From Prolixibacteraceae bacterium UBA1413 (GTDB taxonomy: Bacteria; Bacteroidota; Bacteroidia; Bacteroidales; Prolixibacteraceae), in NCBI GenBank assembly GCA_002304925.1, contig DBPT01000010.1:1-64000 (forward strand): a DNA stretch of 64,000 bases, read 5' to 3'. The position numbers and the translations under genes were made by a program. Numbering within the stretch: the first letter of the stretch is position 1; the number at the start of each line of letters is the position of its first letter. The notes under the pieces were generated by a model. It ran no database searches, was not told the origin of the DNA, and saw nothing but the letters and a program-made list of their open reading frames with translations. Positions 60,032 through 64,000 of this stretch are shown in pieces.

Positions 60032-60826
60032 ATGAAGCAATATTTAGAGTTGCTGGATACCATCCTGAGAACAGGAACGCCGAAAGAAGACCGCACAGGA
60101 ACGGGCACCCTAAGTATCTTCGGCCATCAGATGCGTTTTAACCTGGAAGAGGGATTTCCGGTGCTCACCACCAAAAAGCTCCACTTGAAATCGATCATCC
60201 ACGAACTGCTATGGTTTCTGAAAGGGGATACCAACGTAAAATATCTGCAGGAAAACGGAGTCCGCATATGGAATGAATGGGCCGATGAAGCGGGCAACCT
60301 GGGGCCAGTTTACGGAGCGCAGTGGCGTAACTGGGAATCCACCGACAGCCGGCACATTGACCAGATCAGCGAAGTGGTGCGCTCCCTGAAGGAGAATCCC
60401 GATTCCCGCCGGCATATCGTCAGCGCCTGGAATGTCGGCGACCTTCATAAGATGAACCTTCCTCCCTGCCACCTTCTTTTCCAGTTTTACGTTGCCGGAG
60501 GAAAACTCTCCTGCCAGCTCTACCAACGCAGTTGCGACGTTTTCCTGGGAGTGCCCTTTAACATAGCTTCCTATGCCCTGCTCACCCTGATGATGGCGCA
60601 GGTCACCAGTTACCGGCCCGGCGATTTCGTGTGGACCGGCGGCGACGTACACATCTACACCAACCACCTGGAACAGGTAAAACTGCAGCTTACCCGGCAA
60701 CCCCTGCCCCTCCCCAAAATGAGGATCAACCCCGATATCCGCGACATCTTCGGCTTCCGGTTCGGGGATTTCGAACTGGTAAATTACCAGGCACATCCCC
60801 ATATCCCCGGGAAAGTCGCAGTTTGA
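60032..60826 (+). CDS. thyA: Thymidylate synthase
   Basis: The 264-residue protein is a standard ThyA, converting dUMP and methylene-tetrahydrofolate to dTMP and dihydrofolate. Seen are MKQYLELLDTILRTGTPKEDRTGTG, the catalytic Cys in LPPCHLLFQFYV, the substrate segment YQRSCDVFLGVPFNIASYALL and the C-terminal HIPGKVAV. It is paired with folA, which recycles the dihydrofolate produced. Confidence 0.98.
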   Translation: MKQYLELLDTILRTGTPKEDRTGTGTLSIFGHQMRFNLEEGFPVLTTKKLHLKSIIHELLWFLKGDTNVKYLQENGVRIWNEWADEAGNLGPVYGAQWRNWESTDSRHIDQISEVVRSLKENPDSRRHIVSAWNVGDLHKMNLPPCHLLFQFYVAGGKLSCQLYQRSCDVFLGVPFNIASYALLTLMMAQVTSYRPGDFVWTGGDVHIYTNHLEQVKLQLTRQPLPLPKMRINPDIRDIFGFRFGDFELVNYQAHPHIPGKVAV

Positions 60827-60936
60827 AAAAACCGGGTCGCAAGGCTTCAGTCTTTAATGATTTCTGTTTTCAATCCGGAACGCTGGTATAAGTCCAATAT
60901 CTTTTAGTCTGATATTATTTTCTAACACCTGTTTTC

Positions 60937-61425
60937 ATGTCCAACATTTCAATTATTGTGGCCATCGCTGAAAATTTTGCCATCGGCAAAAACAACGAAT
61001 TGTTGTTTCACCTTCCCGATGACCTGAAACGGTTTAAAAGGATAACCACCGGCCATCCCGTGATCATGGGCAGGAATACTCTTCTTTCGCTTCCCCGGTG
61101 GCCTTTGCCCAAAAGGAGGAATATCGTGATTACCGACAATCCGCAGGATGATTTCCCGGGTTGTGAAATTGTCTTTTCAGTTCAGGAAGCACTTGACCGG
61201 GTGATAAACGAAGAGGAAGCCTTTGTGATCGGCGGCGGTTTGGTATACCGGCAGTTTTTTCCGCTGGCGCACCGCCTTTACCTGACCCTGGTTCACAAAC
61301 CTTTCGATGCGGATACATGGTTTCCTGACATCGATTACTCGCTGTGGAAAGTGCTGAATCGCGAAGACCACCACGATGAGACCAACGGTTTTGATTATTC
61401 GTATCTGGATCTTGAGAGATTATAA
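60937..61425 (+). CDS. folA: Dihydrofolate reductase
   Basis: The 162-residue protein has the DHFR pattern ISIIVAIAENFAIGKNNELL, LPDDLKRFKRITTGHPVIMG with the conserved Asp/Arg residues and the NADPH loop FVIGGGLVYRQF. It reduces dihydrofolate to tetrahydrofolate, restoring the cofactor used by thyA about 110 bases upstream. The 220-base gap after it is AT-rich and shows no clear feature. Confidence 0.96.
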   Translation: MSNISIIVAIAENFAIGKNNELLFHLPDDLKRFKRITTGHPVIMGRNTLLSLPRWPLPKRRNIVITDNPQDDFPGCEIVFSVQEALDRVINEEEAFVIGGGLVYRQFFPLAHRLYLTLVHKPFDADTWFPDIDYSLWKVLNREDHHDETNGFDYSYLDLERL

Positions 61426-61645
61426 CATATTATAATGCAGTCAATTGCAAAATCATGAAATATCCATGCATCATTTATGCACCAACCAGAATGAAATTGC
61501 GAAGCTATTCTTTGCGACCGCTGAAAAGGGACAATAGCCTCAAAAATAAAACTCAAGGATATTGCATGTATTTCACATTGAGAACCATTACAAAGCAATA
61601 ATTTTTAAACACATATCTTTTTACACAAATTCCGGACGGGGAAAA

Positions 61646-63769
61646 TCAATTGGATTTCCTTGGGGTTATGGTCATTAATCCGCGGAAGGTATAATCTCTG
61701 CCCATTTTCAATATAGGCTTCTGTGACGTATCGGAGTCTAATGTCGTTATAAAGGATTCACTCTGCAGGTCACTATGCCATGAAGGGAACCATTCGTCTT
61801 TAGATAATACCACATCCGGATGAAAGGTAAGCATAATGGTTTCACCTATACGCATCCCCGTCAGATTGAATTTGCAGTTTAGCGGCGTAAGCATCGTACT
61901 CCCGGTTTGCGTTATCTTTCCCAAACAAGGAACAGTCGGAAATTCACCAGCATCCACCTGAACAGAATATACCAGATTCATTGCATCCATAGACTCAAAT
62001 AACTCAAAGGAAAAATGATCCAGAACGACGTCATATAAATATTCCCCGACATCTAGATTTTCATTATAGGTATTGTTGGTTTCAGAGGTTTCGCGAATAT
62101 CATTCCGATCATCCACAGAGCACTTGAACGTATAGTTTCCCGGCTTGTCAACCGTGAAAGATCTTGTGGTGACTACCACCTGGTTTCCGGAATAAGCTGC
62201 TGCAATTCTACCCATCGGAACCTCGACCAAAAAATCTACTGCCGGGGGAACGGTGTATACCCTGACTCTGAAGCTACTTGCGATCTGTTCAGGGTGCGAG
62301 AAGCCCAACTTTATATCAAGTGTGGCATCGTGACCCGCAACGGGAATTAGTCCGTCCGACCAGCTCATCCCCATAATAAAAATATCAGGATCGGGAGCGG
62401 GTGGTGGAGGATTGGTGACAGTCACAAACTGGGAAGATTCAATCAGGGTGGTGTCACTGAATACCACCAGTCCGTAATCCCCTTCCGCAATCTTGTAGTG
62501 GTTGAAAAAGAAATTTTTGAGTTTTAACAGGTATTGTTCTGATTTCACTTGCCCGAGCTTGCTGATGGTGACCTCTTCCCGCTGCCGGATTATTTTGTCA
62601 ATCCCTATTCTCGTGATTGGACTGGCCGGCGTCCTGTTGATGGCCTGGCGGATACCCGTGCCAGTCATGCCGGAAACGGGCTGATTTTCCTGCGGGGAGA
62701 CAGGTTTTATTTCAGGGAAACGGGCTGCATTCAACGATTTGTTAACCTGGATGACCTGGTTTTCCGGAATATTCAGAAAAACACCTTCCCGGTCCATAGC
62801 ATCCCTAAATAATGGGTACTTTGGATAGGTCCATTTTAATTCCTGATCCAGGTTGCCCAGCACAATGCGGTTGCTAGTATTTACAATCAGGGTGCCCTGG
62901 GGAAATTTGAATTTTTCAGTCCCTCCACGGATAAGTTTTACCTGAATATTTTCGAGTTTGTTCAGATGCTTACCATAGATATAGATTCTTTTTGTCTTGC
63001 CCAATTCAATATTTTCAGGTATGACTGTGGTAATTGTCGGAGTAATTTCCTTTATATCCAGGGCGGTGCCAAAATTAAAGCCGGTCAGTACCTTTCCCCT
63101 GACTGAAGGGGAGAGCGCCAGGACAAAGAAAAAGGCGAGAAAAATCGCGAGAAGTCCTACTCCGATGTAATTGGCCCCGGTCAGTTTACGTCCCTTTTTC
63201 AAAAAAATTATTGCGAAAACGATCAACCCGATGGCGAGGATAATGATGGATATCAATATGATCAGCCCGTTGAAGGCTTTATCCATCACATAGACGGTCT
63301 GGCCGGCTGTAACAATGACCAGATCTTCTGCCGCGGCTGCAATGGTATTGATCTGGAGTTGCATCTGTGATCCGATCTGGTTGATGATTTTGGGGACACA
63401 ATTTCCCATAACCTCTTCCAGCAAATGATCCAGCAGTTTGTCCAGTTCACTGAAAGCATTGTCAACCGAACCATCCAACCGGTCGAAGATATATCCCCCC
63501 GAATTCTGAAGAGTGGATTCCAGTATATCGGCAATACTGGATAACCGCCCGTCGATCAGGTCAGCCACTTCCTCGGTTATTTGCCCGGTCTCCAGCTTTT
63601 CATCCACATGGCGGGAGATATCATTAATTTCCTCCATCAGGTCGGTTGCTGAATCTGCTACATCTTCGACAGATTCCGTGATATCTTCGATAGATTCCGT
63701 GATATCTTCGATACATGCTGTCAAAGCGAATACAGTCAGGATTAACAGAGCAAATCTCAGTGGTTTCAT
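61646..63769 (-). CDS. Large lipoprotein with heptad-repeat N-terminus and CARDB-like domain
   Basis: I do not recognise the whole protein (707 residues). It starts with a lipoprotein signal whose lipobox is LTAC (Cys19). A helical stretch with repeated IEDITES and VEDVADS heptads follows (20-90). Two transmembrane helices are predicted at about 167-190 and 201-220. The rest is beta-rich: an IPT-like segment (about 240-330) and a CARDB-like domain (about 475-590, DIRETSETNNTYNENLDVG). A lipid anchor together with internal membrane helices is unusual and suggests an inner-membrane location. No enzymatic motif was seen. Confidence 0.8.
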   Translation of the reverse strand: MKPLRFALLILTVFALTACIEDITESIEDITESVEDVADSATDLMEEINDISRHVDEKLETGQITEEVADLIDGRLSSIADILESTLQNSGGYIFDRLDGSVDNAFSELDKLLDHLLEEVMGNCVPKIINQIGSQMQLQINTIAAAAEDLVIVTAGQTVYVMDKAFNGLIILISIIILAIGLIVFAIIFLKKGRKLTGANYIGVGLLAIFLAFFFVLALSPSVRGKVLTGFNFGTALDIKEITPTITTVIPENIELGKTKRIYIYGKHLNKLENIQVKLIRGGTEKFKFPQGTLIVNTSNRIVLGNLDQELKWTYPKYPLFRDAMDREGVFLNIPENQVIQVNKSLNAARFPEIKPVSPQENQPVSGMTGTGIRQAINRTPASPITRIGIDKIIRQREEVTISKLGQVKSEQYLLKLKNFFFNHYKIAEGDYGLVVFSDTTLIESSQFVTVTNPPPPAPDPDIFIMGMSWSDGLIPVAGHDATLDIKLGFSHPEQIASSFRVRVYTVPPAVDFLVEVPMGRIAAAYSGNQVVVTTRSFTVDKPGNYTFKCSVDDRNDIRETSETNNTYNENLDVGEYLYDVVLDHFSFELFESMDAMNLVYSVQVDAGEFPTVPCLGKITQTGSTMLTPLNCKFNLTGMRIGETIMLTFHPDVVLSKDEWFPSWHSDLQSESFITTLDSDTSQKPILKMGRDYTFRGLMTITPRKSN
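63671..63712 (-). repeat. Two exact 21-base coding repeats in the lipoprotein gene
   Basis: Two identical 21-base units encode the IEDITES heptad in tandem; a degenerate third follows (VEDVADS). Copy number could vary by slippage without a frameshift. Confidence 0.9.
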
Positions 63770-63910
63770 TTGAATCTGGTTTATTAGTTCGTAATCTATT
63801 ACAATATAGGTAATTTTTCAATAGAAACAAAAAAGAAAATAAGGCATGGAGTATGGTGCGAATAATCCACTAAAGCCCCTAAACAGAGCTATTTAGAACA
63901 ACTTGGATAA

Positions 63911-64000
63911 CCCGATAATTCAAAATTAATCTATGTGATTAAAGATGAGATTGGGAATATGGAAAATGCTGTTGTTGAAACAACGGCTTGCGAGATAAAA
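63911..64000 (+). CDS. Open reading frame at the right edge (partial, uncertain)
   Basis: After a TAA at 63908 the frame stays open to the end of the window, with a possible GTG start at 63935 giving VIKDEIGNMENAVVETTACE and onward. The composition is protein-like but only 30 codons are visible and no family is recognised. The 130 bases upstream show nothing else. Confidence 0.2.

Overview
The window looks like a chromosome segment of an anaerobic or facultative member of the Bacteroidota, most likely the Bacteroidales/Marinilabiliales side. The signs are repeated TAnnTTTG (-7) promoter boxes, a general lack of Shine-Dalgarno sites, and typical gene forms: a winged-helix/CreD pair, a BlaI repressor with a BlaR1-type peptidase carrying a TonB tail, a DUF2795 protein, a four-helix-bundle protein and a 4Fe-4S class I fumarase. 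No tRNA, rRNA, CRISPR array or complete insertion sequence was seen. Species cannot be assigned from the sequence alone.

Layout. 1-3650 is a visibly AT-rich accessory island: a RhuM/Fic protein cut by the window edge, a four-helix-bundle protein, an HsdM methyltransferase and a decayed ATPase. 3.7-6.0 kb is a self-regulated winged-helix/CreD operon. 6-18.5 kb holds housekeeping and envelope genes (a degenerate aspartokinase, class I fumarase, a 5'-nucleotidase-like protein, a large FAD/Fe-S dehydrogenase, an acetyltransferase, a TPR protein, BlaR/BlaI) and two dead antitoxin genes. 18.6-20.5 kb is an ABC-F protein that shares an operator region with blaI. 20.7-32.1 kb is a sugar-acid locus: a LacI regulator, mannonate oxidoreductase, three Gfo/Idh/MocA dehydrogenases, a KDG-type kinase, a LarA-type epimerase, PdxB and 6-phosphogluconate dehydrogenase. 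32.2-39.8 kb is an acyl-phosphate energy locus on the minus strand (pta, hbd-like, ackA, then ptb, buk and a Kef-type antiporter). 40-43.2 kb is the thrS-infC-rpmI-rplT operon, where infC appears to start at AUA. 43.4-53.4 kb holds a DPP IV peptidase, nitrilase, acyltransferase, B3/B4 protein, a hypothetical protein, a cobalamin adenosyltransferase, an ABC ATPase and recG. 53.7-60.0 kb is a respiratory locus (nrfH, nrfA, octaheme cytochrome c, cytochrome b, two YeeE/YedE transporters, the second fused to a rhodanese-like domain). thyA, folA and an unusual lipoprotein close the window.

How the parts fit. The organism appears to ferment sugars and sugar acids, to gain ATP from acetyl-phosphate and butyryl-phosphate, and to use nitrite and/or oxidised sulfur compounds as electron acceptors through multiheme cytochromes. 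The most notable observations are the nrf/octaheme/sulfur-transport locus with a cysteine-less rhodanese, a LarA-family gene placed for gluconate/mannonate epimerisation, three copies of a structured intergenic repeat, the non-AUG infC start, a degenerate stand-alone aspartokinase and a 3-hydroxyacyl-CoA dehydrogenase lacking its conserved asparagine. Names come from motifs and context read by eye; no database search was run.
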